A DNA stretch of 64,000 nt from Dorea sp. AM10-31 (GTDB lineage: Bacteria > Bacillota > Clostridia > Lachnospirales > Lachnospiraceae): positions 1-64,000 of the forward strand of contig NZ_QTUV01000004.1 of NCBI RefSeq assembly GCF_003435815.1, written 5' to 3'. This document shows, piece by piece, positions 26,647-35,641 of this stretch. Below the pieces are notes generated by a model that saw nothing but the letters and a program-made list of their open reading frames with translations, had not been told where the DNA came from and did no database searches. Made by a program: the position numbers and the translations under genes. The first letter of the stretch is position 1. Each line of letters opens with the position of its first letter.

Positions 26647-27558
26647 ATGAATCAGAATATATATGATAAATTGAAACAGATTCTTTCGTCTGCACAGGTG
26701 AAAGCAGACGAACCGATGAAGAATCATATTACGTTCCGGGTAGGTGGCCCGGCAGACGTATACGTGGTACCGAAGACAAAGGAAGAACTTTTACAGGTTA
26801 TTACATGCTGTAAAGCGGAGAATGTTCCTTATTATATAATTGGAAATGGAAGTAATCTTCTGGTCGGAGACAAAGGCTACAGAGGCGTTGTAATCCAGAT
26901 TTTCAAAGAGATGAATGAGATTACCTGCGAGGGAAATGTAATCTGCGCACAGGCGGGAGCACTGCTTTCACAGGTTGCAGCGAAAGCGCTGGAGCAAAGT
27001 CTTACGGGATTTGAATTTGCGGCAGGAATTCCGGGAACGCTCGGCGGCGCCTGTGTGATGAACGCCGGAGCATACGGTGGTGAGATGAAAGATGTTCTGA
27101 AGGAAGTGACAGTTTTGACGGATGAGGGAGAATTCCTTACGATTCCGAAGGAAGAGCTGGAACTGGGATACCGTACAAGCGTAATCGCAAAAAAAGGCTA
27201 CATTGTCATAGAGGCAGTTCTTGAACTTAAGAGTGGAAATGCAGATGAGATCAGGGCTTACATGGATGAGCTGAAGGAAAAGCGCATTACAAAACAGCCG
27301 CTGGAATATCCGAGTGCCGGAAGTACATTTAAGCGACCGGAAGGATATTTCGCCGGAAAACTGATCCAGGATGCAGATCTCCGTGGCTTTCGGGTAGGAG
27401 GCGCACAGGTTTCCGAAAAACATTGCGGATTTGTTATTAATAAGGATCATGCGACAGCAGCAGATATCGTAGAACTGATGCAGCAGGTGTCAGACAGAGT
27501 GGAGGAAAAGTTCGGCGTGAAATTAGAGCCGGAAGTAAAAAGATTAGGAGAGTTCTAG
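26647..27558 (+). CDS. murB: UDP-N-acetylenolpyruvoylglucosamine reductase
   Basis: A 303-residue type IIb MurB. FAD-binding segments include KNHITFRVGGPADVYVVP, GNGSNLLVGDKG and GIPGTLGGACVMNAGAYGGE; the Ser acid of the active site is in PSAGSTFKRPEG and the C-terminal HCGFVINKDHATAADI is typical. It reduces the enolpyruvyl group with NADPH to make UDP-MurNAc for peptidoglycan. First gene of an operon with rapZ, whiA and an HPr-like gene; the rapZ start follows after one base. Confidence 0.95.
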   Translation: MNQNIYDKLKQILSSAQVKADEPMKNHITFRVGGPADVYVVPKTKEELLQVITCCKAENVPYYIIGNGSNLLVGDKGYRGVVIQIFKEMNEITCEGNVICAQAGALLSQVAAKALEQSLTGFEFAAGIPGTLGGACVMNAGAYGGEMKDVLKEVTVLTDEGEFLTIPKEELELGYRTSVIAKKGYIVIEAVLELKSGNADEIRAYMDELKEKRITKQPLEYPSAGSTFKRPEGYFAGKLIQDADLRGFRVGGAQVSEKHCGFVINKDHATAADIVELMQQVSDRVEEKFGVKLEPEVKRLGEF

Positions 27559-27559
27559 T

Positions 27560-28444
27560 ATGAGATTTGTGATTGTAACGGGTATGTCGGGAGCAGGAAA
27601 AAGTACAGCGCTTAAGATGCTGGAAGATATGGGTTATTTTTGCGCAGATAATCTGCCGGTGCCATTGATTCCAAAATTTGCAGAGCTTTTAAGTGTGCCG
27701 GGTACAGAGATGAATAAGGCGGCGCTTGGCGTGGATATCCGTAGCGGTCAGAGTTTCAAAGAACTGGAGCGTGTACTTAGTGAGCTGGATGAAGCAGGAC
27801 TTACTTATGAGATTCTGTTCCTGGAATCCAGTGACGATGTGCTGATCAAACGATATAAAGAGACAAGACGTTTTCATCCATTGTCCGGCAGCAGCCAGAG
27901 AGTGGACAAAGGAATTGCCGAGGAACGTGAAAAATTAAGCTTTCTTAAGAAGAAGGCAAATTACCTGTTGGATACGAGCCATATGCTGACGCGCGAATTA
28001 AAAGGCGAACTGAATAAAATTTTCGTAGAAAACAAGGAATACAAGAACTTATACATAACAGTTCTGTCTTTTGGATTTAAATACGGAATCCCAAGTGATG
28101 CAGATCTTGTATTTGATGTCCGTTTTCTGCCAAACCCATATTATATAGAAGAATTACGTTCAAAGAGCGGTAATGACAAAGAAGTCAGAGATTATGTTAT
28201 GGAAAATGAGAAATCTTGGGAATTTTTGGAGAAACTGACAGACATGATTGAATTTCTGATTCCGAATTACGTGGCAGAAGGAAAGACGCAGCTTGTGATC
28301 GGAATCGGTTGTACCGGTGGAAAACACAGATCCGTAACTCTGGCGAATGCATTATATGAAACACTTCAGGAAAATGAAGAAAACTATGGTGTTAGAATCG
28401 AACACAGAGACATTGAAAAGGATGCTAAAACGAAAGCAAGATAG
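27560..28444 (+). CDS. rapZ: RapZ/YvcJ nucleotide-binding protein
   Basis: A 294-residue P-loop protein. Walker A is VTGMSGAGKSTALKMLED at the very N-terminus; LGVDIRSGQSF, ETRRFHPLS and the C-terminal domain with FGFKYGIPSDADLVFDVRFLPNP and GCTGGKHRSVTLA are the RapZ signatures. E. coli RapZ is an RNA adaptor for glmS control; the Gram-positive YvcJ hydrolyses nucleotides and affects competence. In Bacillus the order is yvcJ-yvcK-whiA-crh. Here the yvcK gene is missing between rapZ and whiA. Confidence 0.93.
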   Translation: MRFVIVTGMSGAGKSTALKMLEDMGYFCADNLPVPLIPKFAELLSVPGTEMNKAALGVDIRSGQSFKELERVLSELDEAGLTYEILFLESSDDVLIKRYKETRRFHPLSGSSQRVDKGIAEEREKLSFLKKKANYLLDTSHMLTRELKGELNKIFVENKEYKNLYITVLSFGFKYGIPSDADLVFDVRFLPNPYYIEELRSKSGNDKEVRDYVMENEKSWEFLEKLTDMIEFLIPNYVAEGKTQLVIGIGCTGGKHRSVTLANALYETLQENEENYGVRIEHRDIEKDAKTKAR

Positions 28445-28453
28445 GAGCAGGAA

Positions 28454-29356
28454 ATGTCATTTTCCGGGAAAATAAAAGAAGAACTGGCAGAACATTCGAC
28501 GGATGCAAGACATTGCAATCTTGCAGAACTTTCTGCAATTGTGCAAATGTGTGGGCATTTTTCGGAAGATTTTAAGGGCAGAATCACTTTGCAGGTGGAC
28601 ACGGAAAATTATCCAGTTGCAAGAAAATGCTTTACATTAATGAGAAAAACATTTAATATAAAGACTGATATCGTAATTCGCAGACATGCAGGAAAGGACA
28701 ACTGGAGTTATCATCTTTTCTGGAGGGGAGAAGAACTCCTTGCGGTAAAGAATGCGGACGTTCAGGCAGTCTGTTGTAAAAGAGCCTATATTCGGGGCGC
28801 ATTTCTTGCGGCGGGATCAATGAGTGATCCTACGAAGTCATACCATCTGGAGATTGTATGTGCGCAGGAAGAACGGGCAGAGCATCTGAAGACTCTGATG
28901 AACAGCTTCGGAACCGATGCGAAGATTGTACAGCGGAAGCGAATGCATGTTGTATATCTGAAGGAAGGTTCCCAGATTGTGGATATGCTGAATGTTATGG
29001 AGGCGCATGTTGCATTACTGGAGCTGGAGAATGTCCGGATCCTGAAAGAGATGCGTAATGCCGTCAACAGGAAAGTGAATTGCGAAACTGCTAATATTAA
29101 CAAAACCGTTTCTGCCGCAGTAAGGCAGATGGAGGATATTGCATATATCCGGGATACGATTGGTTTTGATGAATTGCCGGATGGGTTGAAAGACGTCGCC
29201 CTTACACGTCTGGCATATCCGGATGCAGCACTGAAGGAGCTGGGAAGTCTGTTACGTGAACCTGTAGGAAAATCAGGTGTGAATCACAGACTGAGGAAAT
29301 TAAGTGAGATAGCGAATAAGTTAAGGGAAAATAAGGAGGAGCAACACTATGATTAA
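28454..29356 (+). CDS. whiA: WhiA, DNA-binding protein
   Basis: A 300-residue WhiA. The N-terminal half is the degenerate LAGLIDADG fold (CCKRAYIRGAFLAAGSMSDPTKSYHLE), and the C-terminal part a helix-turn-helix domain (LTRLAYPDAALKELGSLL then VGKSGVNHRLRKLSEIA). WhiA binds DNA and influences division and chromosome segregation in Firmicutes and sporulation in actinobacteria. It follows rapZ by 9 bases, and the next gene begins 8 bases before the whiA stop, so the operon is tightly packed. Confidence 0.94.
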   Translation: MSFSGKIKEELAEHSTDARHCNLAELSAIVQMCGHFSEDFKGRITLQVDTENYPVARKCFTLMRKTFNIKTDIVIRRHAGKDNWSYHLFWRGEELLAVKNADVQAVCCKRAYIRGAFLAAGSMSDPTKSYHLEIVCAQEERAEHLKTLMNSFGTDAKIVQRKRMHVVYLKEGSQIVDMLNVMEAHVALLELENVRILKEMRNAVNRKVNCETANINKTVSAAVRQMEDIAYIRDTIGFDELPDGLKDVALTRLAYPDAALKELGSLLREPVGKSGVNHRLRKLSEIANKLRENKEEQHYD

Positions 29357-29606
29357 GAAGCCTGTTACGATTCGAAACAGCATGGATATGGAAACAAGAC
29401 CGATTGCACACCTTGTGCAGGAAGCGAGCCAGTATAAGAGTCAGGTATATATCGAGATGGATGATAAGAAGATTAACGCAAAGAGTATTATGGGAATGAT
29501 GAGCCTGAATCTTTCAGAAGGAACGGCGATTACTGTTGCAGCAGACGGAGAGGATGAATCCGAGGCAGTAGCAGGTGTGGAAGCATTCCTCGTTGCTAAC
29601 AAATAA
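29349..29606 (+). CDS. HPr-family protein, Crh-like (Glu at the His15 position)
   Basis: An 85-residue HPr fold. In HPr the phosphocarrier residue is His15 in a GIHARPA motif; here residues 11-18 read SMDMETRP, giving Glu at 15 with Arg17 and Pro18 kept. The regulatory Ser46 remains (NAKSIMGMMSL). In Bacillus the Crh paralogue has Gln15 and Ser46, occurs in the same yvc operon, and acts only as a CcpA co-regulator. Gene order and residues both favour a Crh-like role in catabolite control rather than sugar transport. It overlaps whiA by 8 bases. Confidence 0.85.
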   Translation: MIKKPVTIRNSMDMETRPIAHLVQEASQYKSQVYIEMDDKKINAKSIMGMMSLNLSEGTAITVAADGEDESEAVAGVEAFLVANK

Positions 29607-29635
29607 TCATACATAATGATAATATAAGACATAAG

Positions 29636-29664
29636 AAAAGAGTTCCGGTTAAGGAACTCTTTTT
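29636..29664 (+). terminator. Terminator of the murB operon
   Basis: AAAAGAGTTCC and GGAACTCTTTT pair over GGTTAA; T run at the 3' side. Confidence 0.9.
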
Positions 29665-29689
29665 CAGACGAGTGAAAGGAGAGCGGAGT

Positions 29690-30622
29690 ATGAAAAGATT
29701 ACTGTTTGTATATAATCCGCATGCCGGCAAAGGCATGCTCGCACCAAAGGTGTCAGACGTTGTAGATATTTTTGTGAAAGCAGGTTATGAAGTGGTGATC
29801 TATCCGACGCAGGCATATCATGACGCATATAAGAAAATATCCGAATATGATGCCAGTACATATGATTTGGTTGTGTGCAGCGGAGGTGACGGAACATTGG
29901 ATGAAGTTGTGACCGGAATGATGAAACGTGAAGACCGAGATCCGATCGGATATATTCCGGCTGGAACAACGAATGACTTTGCGAACAGCCTGCATATTCC
30001 GAAAGATGTTCTGAAAGCTGCGGACAATGCAGTGAATGGTTCCGAATTCTGCTGTGATGTCGGTAAATTCAATGACGGTATTTTCGTCTATATTGCCGCG
30101 TTTGGTTTATTTACGGATGTATCTTATGAGACAAAGCAGGAATTGAAGAACGTGCTCGGACATCTTGCATACCTTCTGGAAGGAACGAAGCGTCTGTTTA
30201 ACATTCCGTCTTACCGGATCAAAGTAGAACATGACGGAGAGGTGATCGAGGACGAATTTGTATTCGGAATGGTAACAAATTCCAGATCTGTAGGCGGTTT
30301 CCGCAATATGATAGGAAAGGAAGTCGCATTTGACGACGGTCTGTTTGAAGTTACATTGATTAAGACACCGAAGAATCCAATTGCTTTACAGGAGATCATC
30401 GCATCACTTCTGATCGAACAGGTGGACACAAAGCATATGTACACATTCAAGACAGGCAAGATCACATTTGAGTCGATTGAAGAGATCCCATGGACATTGG
30501 ATGGGGAGTATGGCGGAAGCCATGATGAAGTTGTCATTGAGAATTTGCAGAAACAGTTACATCTAATGGTTCCGGAAGATGAAATGAAGAAATTGTCTGT
30601 GAATCACAAGAAAGAAAACTAG
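29690..30622 (+). CDS. Diacylglycerol/lipid kinase (DagK/YegS family)
   Basis: A 310-residue lipid kinase. The N-terminal catalytic domain shows the glycine-rich YNPHAGKGMLAPK loop, VVCSGGDGTLDEVV and GYIPAGTTNDFANSL; the C-terminal domain has GGFRNMIGKEVAFDDGLFEV and ends with LDGEYGGS. Members phosphorylate diacylglycerol or related lipids at the membrane using ATP. I use the ATG at 29690, which has AAAGGAGAG just before it. Its unit ends before the tRNA-Glu promoter. Confidence 0.88.
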   Translation: MKRLLFVYNPHAGKGMLAPKVSDVVDIFVKAGYEVVIYPTQAYHDAYKKISEYDASTYDLVVCSGGDGTLDEVVTGMMKREDRDPIGYIPAGTTNDFANSLHIPKDVLKAADNAVNGSEFCCDVGKFNDGIFVYIAAFGLFTDVSYETKQELKNVLGHLAYLLEGTKRLFNIPSYRIKVEHDGEVIEDEFVFGMVTNSRSVGGFRNMIGKEVAFDDGLFEVTLIKTPKNPIALQEIIASLLIEQVDTKHMYTFKTGKITFESIEEIPWTLDGEYGGSHDEVVIENLQKQLHLMVPEDEMKKLSVNHKKEN

Positions 30623-30691
30623 CGAAAGCAGCCGAAAAATGCAGGGCTGTAGAAAAAATTGCAAAAAAACATAAAAAATGAAAAAAAGTAC

Positions 30692-30720
30692 TTGCTTATT
30701 TATAGAATGTTTGCTATACT
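30692..30720 (+). promoter_or_regulatory. tRNA-Glu promoter inside an inverted repeat
   Basis: TTGCTT (30692-30697) and TATACT (30715-30720) are 17 bases apart. The 8-mers GTACTTGC (30688-30695) and GCAAGTAC (30723-30730) frame the promoter as an inverted repeat. Confidence 0.65.
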
Positions 30721-30740
30721 AGGCAAGTACGAAAGAGCAA

Positions 30741-30812
30741 GGCTCCCTGGTCAAGCGGTCAAGACGCTAGCCTCTCACGCTGGAATCAGGGGTTCGATTC
30801 CCCTGGGAGTCA
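30741..30812 (+). tRNA. tRNA-Glu (CTC)
   Basis: Acceptor GGCTCCC pairs with GGGAGTC; anticodon stem CTAGC/GCTGG holds loop CTCTCAC with anticodon CTC at 30774-30776; T loop GGTTCGATTCC is standard. CCA is not encoded. A hairpin terminator follows at once. Confidence 0.96.
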
Positions 30813-30821
30813 CTCAGTATG

Positions 30822-30856
30822 AAACCGGAGTTCATTATGAATTCCGGTTTTGTTTT
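30822..30856 (+). terminator. Terminator after tRNA-Glu
   Basis: AAACCGGAGTTCAT pairs with ATGAATTCCGGTTT, then TGTTTT. Confidence 0.85.
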
Positions 30857-30962
30857 ATATATCTACAATATCAAGTCAGGCAGTTCAGCCTGCATAATTC
30901 CTGAAATTATGACATTGCAATAGTACATTTTTACTTTCATACAGATAAATATAATTGATGTT

Positions 30963-31031
30963 AGGGGCGCTAAGCCATAAAACCACTCATGTGCAAGCAC
31001 ATCGTGATGTCAGGCTTTTGACCTGGCACCA
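30963..31031 (+). repeat. Dispersed intergenic repeat, copy 2
   Basis: This is the plus-strand counterpart of 504-568 (opposite orientation). Both share CATAAAACC, GTGCAAGCACA and a CCTGGCA end with scattered changes between. It lies just before the prepilin peptidase gene. The two copies are diverged, suggesting an old repeat family. Confidence 0.55.
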
Positions 31032-31060
31032 TATAATGTAGTAAAAGGAGATATAATTTT

Positions 31061-31519
31061 ATGATGATATTTTCAAAAATATATTTGTGCAGATGGTTTA
31101 TGCTGTATCTGCTTGCCACCTGTCTGGTGTGGATTGCCGGACAGGACGCGCGTACACACAGAATTTCAAATCGTTCCGTGCTGGTATTTGGAGCGCTGGC
31201 GGCAGCGTACCGGACGCTCTGCCCTGAACTTTCGTGTCAGGCGGTGTGCATTGGAGTGTTTGCTGTCAGTGTGCCGTTACTTCTGCTGGCAGCATGGAAG
31301 CCGGGTGCTGTTGGTGGCGGAGATGTAAAATTAATGGCAGCAGGTGGGAGTTTATTTGGTGCAAATGGAATCTGGCAAGCGTTTTTTACTGGCATTTTGC
31401 TGGCAGGAATCTGGACAATCGTGATGCTTTTGTGCAAAAAGGTGAAACGGAAGTCGAGTATCCCGCTTGGCCCGTTTCTGAGTGCGGGAATGCTGATTTC
31501 TTTGTCCTTGTTTTTTTGA
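31061..31519 (+). CDS. Small prepilin peptidase-like protein (A24 family)
   Basis: A 152-residue membrane protein with four or five hydrophobic helices. It has the two Asp-containing landmarks of A24 peptidases: GQDARTHRISNRSV after the first helix and VGGGDVKLMAAGG in the middle. Short members (TadV/CpaA-like) lack the methyltransferase domain. Such enzymes trim the leader peptides of pilin-like proteins, but no pilin or pilus assembly gene is nearby, so its partner is unknown. AAAGGAG precedes the start. Confidence 0.75.
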   Translation: MMIFSKIYLCRWFMLYLLATCLVWIAGQDARTHRISNRSVLVFGALAAAYRTLCPELSCQAVCIGVFAVSVPLLLLAAWKPGAVGGGDVKLMAAGGSLFGANGIWQAFFTGILLAGIWTIVMLLCKKVKRKSSIPLGPFLSAGMLISLSLFF

Positions 31520-31577
31520 AAGTAATGGTCTATAATAAAAAAATGAAATGTGAATTGAAGAATTGGAGGAATATGAT

Positions 31578-32444
31578 ATGTTAGTATCAGCAAAAGAGAT
31601 GCTTGAAAAAGCAGTTGAAGGTCACTATGCAGTAGGTCAGTTCAACATCAACAATCTGGAGTGGACAAAAGCAGTACTGAATGCGGCTGAAGAGATGAAA
31701 TCTCCGGTAATCCTTGGAGTATCTGAAGGAGCAGGAAAGTACATGACTGGATTCAAGACAGTTGCTGCTATGGTAGAAGCTATGATGGGTGAGCTTGGAA
31801 CAACTGTTCCGGTTGCTTTACATCTGGATCACGGTACTTACGAAGGAAGTTATAAGTGTATCGAGGCTGGATTCTCTTCTATCATGTTTGACGGATCTAA
31901 ATATCCAATCGAAGAGAACGTTGCAAAGACAAAAGAACTGATTGAAGTCTGCAACAAGAAAGGAATCTCTCTGGAAGCAGAAGTTGGTTCTATCGGCGGA
32001 GAAGAAGACGGAGTTATCGGACAGGGTGAGTGTGCTGATCCGAACGAATGTAAGCAGATCGCAGATCTTGGTGTTACAATGCTTGCAGCAGGTATCGGTA
32101 ACATTCACGGAAAATATCCTGCAAACTGGGCTGGATTAAGTTTTGAGACTCTGGATGCAATCCAGAAGCTGACAGGAAAACTGCCACTGGTACTTCATGG
32201 TGGAACAGGAATTCCGGATGACATGATCAAAAAGGCAATTGATCTCGGAGTAGCTAAGATCAATGTTAATACAGAGTGCCAGCTTTCATTTGCTGATGCA
32301 ACACGCAAATATATCGAGGCGGGTAAAGATCAGGAAGGAAAAGGCTATGATCCTCGTAAGCTTTTAAAACCAGGATACGAAGCAATCATCGAAACTGTCA
32401 AGGAGAAGATGGAATTATTCGGATCTGTTGGAAAAGCAGAATAA
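31578..32444 (+). CDS. fba: Class II fructose-bisphosphate aldolase
   Basis: A 288-residue Zn-dependent aldolase. GQFNINNLEWTKAVLNAA opens it; ALHLDHGTYEGS carries the active Asp and a zinc His, GNIHGKYP and VLHGGTGIPDDM carry the other zinc histidines, and the phosphate site is INVNTECQLSFA. It splits fructose 1,6-bisphosphate into DHAP and glyceraldehyde 3-phosphate. Codon use looks like that of a highly expressed gene. The ATG at 31578 has TTGGAGGAA 8 bases before it. It stands alone with its own unit. Confidence 0.94.
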   Translation: MLVSAKEMLEKAVEGHYAVGQFNINNLEWTKAVLNAAEEMKSPVILGVSEGAGKYMTGFKTVAAMVEAMMGELGTTVPVALHLDHGTYEGSYKCIEAGFSSIMFDGSKYPIEENVAKTKELIEVCNKKGISLEAEVGSIGGEEDGVIGQGECADPNECKQIADLGVTMLAAGIGNIHGKYPANWAGLSFETLDAIQKLTGKLPLVLHGGTGIPDDMIKKAIDLGVAKINVNTECQLSFADATRKYIEAGKDQEGKGYDPRKLLKPGYEAIIETVKEKMELFGSVGKAE

Positions 32445-32457
32445 TTTCAATTTATAC

Positions 32458-32486
32458 TTGCCTTTTTCAGACAATTGAGTTATACT
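32458..32486 (+). promoter_or_regulatory. Promoter of the glutamine synthetase gene
   Basis: TTGCCT (32458-32463) and TATACT (32481-32486), 17-base spacer, 14 bases after the aldolase stop. Confidence 0.7.
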
Positions 32487-32504
32487 AACAGGCGTAGCGA
32501 GAAC

Positions 32505-32540
32505 AAAGGCGTTCCAATGAAAGTTGGAGTGCCTTTTTCT
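32505..32540 (+). terminator. Leader terminator/attenuator before glnN
   Basis: AAAGGCGTTCCAA pairs with TTGGAGTGCCTTT over a TGAAAG loop and runs into TTTTT. It lies between the promoter and the coding region, so transcription must read through it to express the enzyme. This implies attenuation control, though no antiterminator hairpin is obvious. Confidence 0.7.
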
Positions 32541-32603
32541 TACATATTCAACAATATTTGAATACAGACAACAAGACACGATTAAGAAAGGAAACGAAAA
32601 GAC

Positions 32604-34715
32604 ATGAGTGAAGCATTGAAAGTAGCTGAGATTTTTGGGGAAGATGTATTTAACGATACTGTCATGCAAGAGCGTTTGCCAAAGAAGGTCTATAAGGATC
32701 TGAAGAAGATTATCGAAGAGGGAAAAGAATTAGACCTTGCAACAGCAGATGTAATTGCTCACGAGATGAAAGAGTGGGCGATTGAGAAAGGAGCTACACA
32801 TTATACACACTGGTTCCAGCCCCTTACAGGAGCTACCGCTGAGAAACATGATTCTTTTATTTCTGCACCACTGCCGAACGGAAAAGTGCTGATGAGCTTT
32901 TCCGGAAAAGAACTGATCAAAGGAGAGCCGGATGCATCTTCATTCCCATCCGGAGGACTTAGAGCAACATTCGAGGCAAGAGGATATACAGCATGGGACT
33001 GTACTTCACCGGCATTTGTAAGACATGATGCAGCAGGCGCTACACTTTGTATTCCGACAGCATTCTGCTCTTACAAAGGAGAAGCACTTGACCAGAAGAC
33101 ACCGCTTCTGCGTTCTATGCAGGCAATCAATGAACAGTCACTGAGACTGCTTCGTTTATTTGGCAATACAACAGCTAAGAAAGTAACTCCTTCTGTTGGA
33201 GCAGAGCAGGAGTATTTCCTTGTAGATGCTGAAAAGTTTGAGCAGAGAAAAGACCTTATTTATGCAGGACGTACTTTATTTGGAGCGATGCCTCCAAAAG
33301 GACAGGAGATGGACGATCACTATTTCGGAACCATCCGTCAGAGAATTGCCGGATTTATGAAGGACGTCAATATTGAACTGTGGAAAGTTGGAGTTGCATC
33401 CAAGACACAGCACAACGAAGTTGCACCGGCACAGCATGAGCTTGCACCGATTTACGGTGAAGCAAATGTAGCTGTTGACCACAACCACCTGGTAATGCAG
33501 ACATTGAAGAGAATTGCATGCCAGCATGGAATGAAATGCCTGCTTCATGAGAAACCATTTGCAGGTGTCAACGGATCCGGTAAACATAACAACTGGTCAC
33601 TGACTACAGATGATGGTAAGAACCTGTTAGAGCCAGGCAAGACACCTCATGAGAACGTACAGTTCTTACTGGTGCTGACATGTATCTTGAAAGCAGTAGA
33701 CAAACACGCAGCACTGCTTCGTGAATCTGCAGCAGATGTAGGAAATGATCACAGACTGGGAGCAAACGAGGCACCTCCGGCTATCATCTCTATTTTCCTT
33801 GGAGATCAGCTTGAAGATGTAATCCGCCAGCTCGTAGATACCGGAGAAGCTACACACAGTCTGAAAGGTGGAAGACTGGAGACAGGTGTAAGTACACTTC
33901 CGGATCTTGCAAAAGATGCAACAGACCGTAACCGTACATCGCCGTTTGCATTTACAGGTAACAAATTTGAGTTCCGTATGGTAGGATCAAGAGATTCTAT
34001 TTCCGGATCAAACGTTGTACTTAACACAATCGTAGCAGAAGCATTTGCAGAGGCGTGTGATGTCCTGGAGAAAGCAGATGACTTCGATATGGCAGTACAT
34101 GATCTGATCAAGAAATATGCAACAGAGCACCAGAGAATCATTTTCAATGGTAACGGATATGCAGATGCATGGGTAGAAGAAGCTGAGAGAAGAGGACTTC
34201 CGAACATCAAATCTATGGTAGAAGCTGTACCGGCACTGGTAACAGAAGATACAGTATCTATGTTTGAGAAGTTTAAAGTATTCACAAAGGCAGAGCTTGA
34301 GTCACGTGTAGAGATTAAGTATGAGAACTACTCAAAGGCTATCAACATTGAAGCACGTACAATGATCGACATGGCAAGCAAACAGATCATCCCGGCTGTT
34401 ATCAAATATACAAAATCTCTGGCAGATACAGTACTTGCAGTGAAAGAAGCAGGAGTAGACGCTTCCGTACAGGCTGGACTGCTGAAAGAGACAAGTGATC
34501 TCCTGGCTGCGACAAAGAGCGCACTGGATGCACTCAGTGCTGTAACTGATAAGGCAGCAGCTATGGATGAAGGTGAAGAGCAGGCAAGATTCTATCACTT
34601 CGATGTAGTACCTGCAATGGAAACTCTGCGTACACCGGTTGACAAACTGGAAATGATCGTAGACAAAGAAGCATGGCCGATGCCATCATATGGAGATCTG
34701 ATCTTTGAAGTGTAA
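32604..34715 (+). CDS. glnN: Glutamine synthetase type III
   Basis: A 703-residue GSIII. Diagnostic segments are [49 protein letters not shown] and the [12 protein letters not shown] nucleotide region, then [20 protein letters not shown]. It joins ammonia and glutamate using ATP. Type III enzymes are dodecamers common in Bacteroides and Clostridia. It is a single-gene unit with leader terminator and 3' terminator, so nitrogen control probably works by attenuation in the leader. Confidence 0.96.
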   Translation: MSEALKVAEIFGEDVFNDTVMQERLPKKVYKDLKKIIEEGKELDLATADVIAHEMKEWAIEKGATHYTHWFQPLTGATAEKHDSFISAPLPNGKVLMSFSGKELIKGEPDASSFPSGGLRATFEARGYTAWDCTSPAFVRHDAAGATLCIPTAFCSYKGEALDQKTPLLRSMQAINEQSLRLLRLFGNTTAKKVTPSVGAEQEYFLVDAEKFEQRKDLIYAGRTLFGAMPPKGQEMDDHYFGTIRQRIAGFMKDVNIELWKVGVASKTQHNEVAPAQHELAPIYGEANVAVDHNHLVMQTLKRIACQHGMKCLLHEKPFAGVNGSGKHNNWSLTTDDGKNLLEPGKTPHENVQFLLVLTCILKAVDKHAALLRESAADVGNDHRLGANEAPPAIISIFLGDQLEDVIRQLVDTGEATHSLKGGRLETGVSTLPDLAKDATDRNRTSPFAFTGNKFEFRMVGSRDSISGSNVVLNTIVAEAFAEACDVLEKADDFDMAVHDLIKKYATEHQRIIFNGNGYADAWVEEAERRGLPNIKSMVEAVPALVTEDTVSMFEKFKVFTKAELESRVEIKYENYSKAINIEARTMIDMASKQIIPAVIKYTKSLADTVLAVKEAGVDASVQAGLLKETSDLLAATKSALDALSAVTDKAAAMDEGEEQARFYHFDVVPAMETLRTPVDKLEMIVDKEAWPMPSYGDLIFEV

Positions 34716-34789
34716 TCGGTTTTGCGATAGATAAAAGATACGATAAATATGAACTCCTGATTTTTATAAATTCATTAGAAAATTTTAAG

Positions 34790-34844
34790 AACCTTGCACT
34801 TGGAATGGCAACTTGTATGTGCTATCCTAAGTGCAAGGTTTTTT
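34790..34844 (+). terminator. Terminator after glnN
   Basis: AACCTTGCACTT pairs with AAGTGCAAGGTT with an irregular top, followed by T residues. Confidence 0.85.
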
Positions 34845-34879
34845 ATTAGGCACATTTTGCTGATTAAGGAGATAATAGA

Positions 34880-35344
34880 ATGACAAAACAGGAATTTCTG
34901 GAAAAATTAAGAGCCGCACTTGGCAATGACTTAAGTGGTACAGTTGTAAGTGAGAATGTGAATTATTATAAGCAGTATATTACAGATGAAGTAGCGAAAG
35001 GAAAATCCGAAAAAGAAGTGATAGATGAATTGGGAGATCCATGGGCGATCGCCCGTACGATCATAGATGCACAGGAGAACCAGGAGTACACAGAAGGTGA
35101 ATACAGAAGTGAGACCACTGCAAATGGCGAATATGATTCCGGCAAACAGAATAGATATGGCAATGTCCATGTATTTGGATTGGACAGCTGGTGGAAGAAA
35201 CTGCTTCTGATACTGGGGCTTGTTGGAATTATCGTCTTGATCGTGGCAGTGATCGGAGGGATTATCAGCATTCTTGCGCCGATTGTTCTTCCGCTTATTG
35301 TGTTGATGTGGATTCTCCGGGTAATCGGACAGAGACGAAGATAA
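34880..35344 (+). CDS. HAAS/DUF1700-like membrane protein
   Basis: A 154-residue protein. The first 60 residues are the HAAS/DUF1700-type module (EFLEKLRAALGNDLSGTVVS then KSEKEVIDELGDPWAIART), which is often coupled to PadR repressors and two-component proteins. An acidic, Tyr/Asn-rich spacer leads to one or two hydrophobic helices (about residues 108-150). No PadR gene is next to it here. Function unknown; it is likely to sit in the membrane. Ribosome site AAGGAGAT. Confidence 0.65.
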   Translation: MTKQEFLEKLRAALGNDLSGTVVSENVNYYKQYITDEVAKGKSEKEVIDELGDPWAIARTIIDAQENQEYTEGEYRSETTANGEYDSGKQNRYGNVHVFGLDSWWKKLLLILGLVGIIVLIVAVIGGIISILAPIVLPLIVLMWILRVIGQRRR

Positions 35345-35403
35345 GAAATGAAAGCAGAAGAAAAATTTGATTAATCCCTGTGATAAAAAGAAAAATATAA
35401 AGT

Positions 35404-35434
35404 AAAAGACCGATGGGGGAGCCATCGGTCTTTT
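35404..35434 (+). terminator. Terminator after the HAAS-like gene
   Basis: AAAAGACCGATGG pairs with CCATCGGTCTTTT over GGGAG. Confidence 0.9.
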
Positions 35435-35462
35435 GAGGGGAGTATAAATAATTAATAAGGGG

Positions 35463-35486
35463 TTGTAGAAAGTAACCTTTCTACAA
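35463..35486 (+). other. Second hairpin in the gap
   Basis: TTGTAGAAAG and CTTTCTACAA form a perfect 10-bp stem over TAAC. No T tract follows. The rest of the gap to 35641 is AT-rich with no gene that I can support. Confidence 0.45.
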
Positions 35487-35641
35487 GTTTAAGTATAATA
35501 TAGCAAGAGTCAAAAAGCAAGAAAAACCTTAAAAAAATCTTAATATATTTGTAAGCTTGTTTTTGTGAAAAAGATACATAAAACAGATGCAGATGGACAC
35601 AATAATCCTGTAACTTAAAAAAGAATTAGGAGGAATTTAAA

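Noticed and set aside
32505..32540. ANTAR target hairpins before glnN
   Set aside because: The six-base loop is TGAAAG, without the A1 and G4 bases expected, and a paired second hairpin is not evident.
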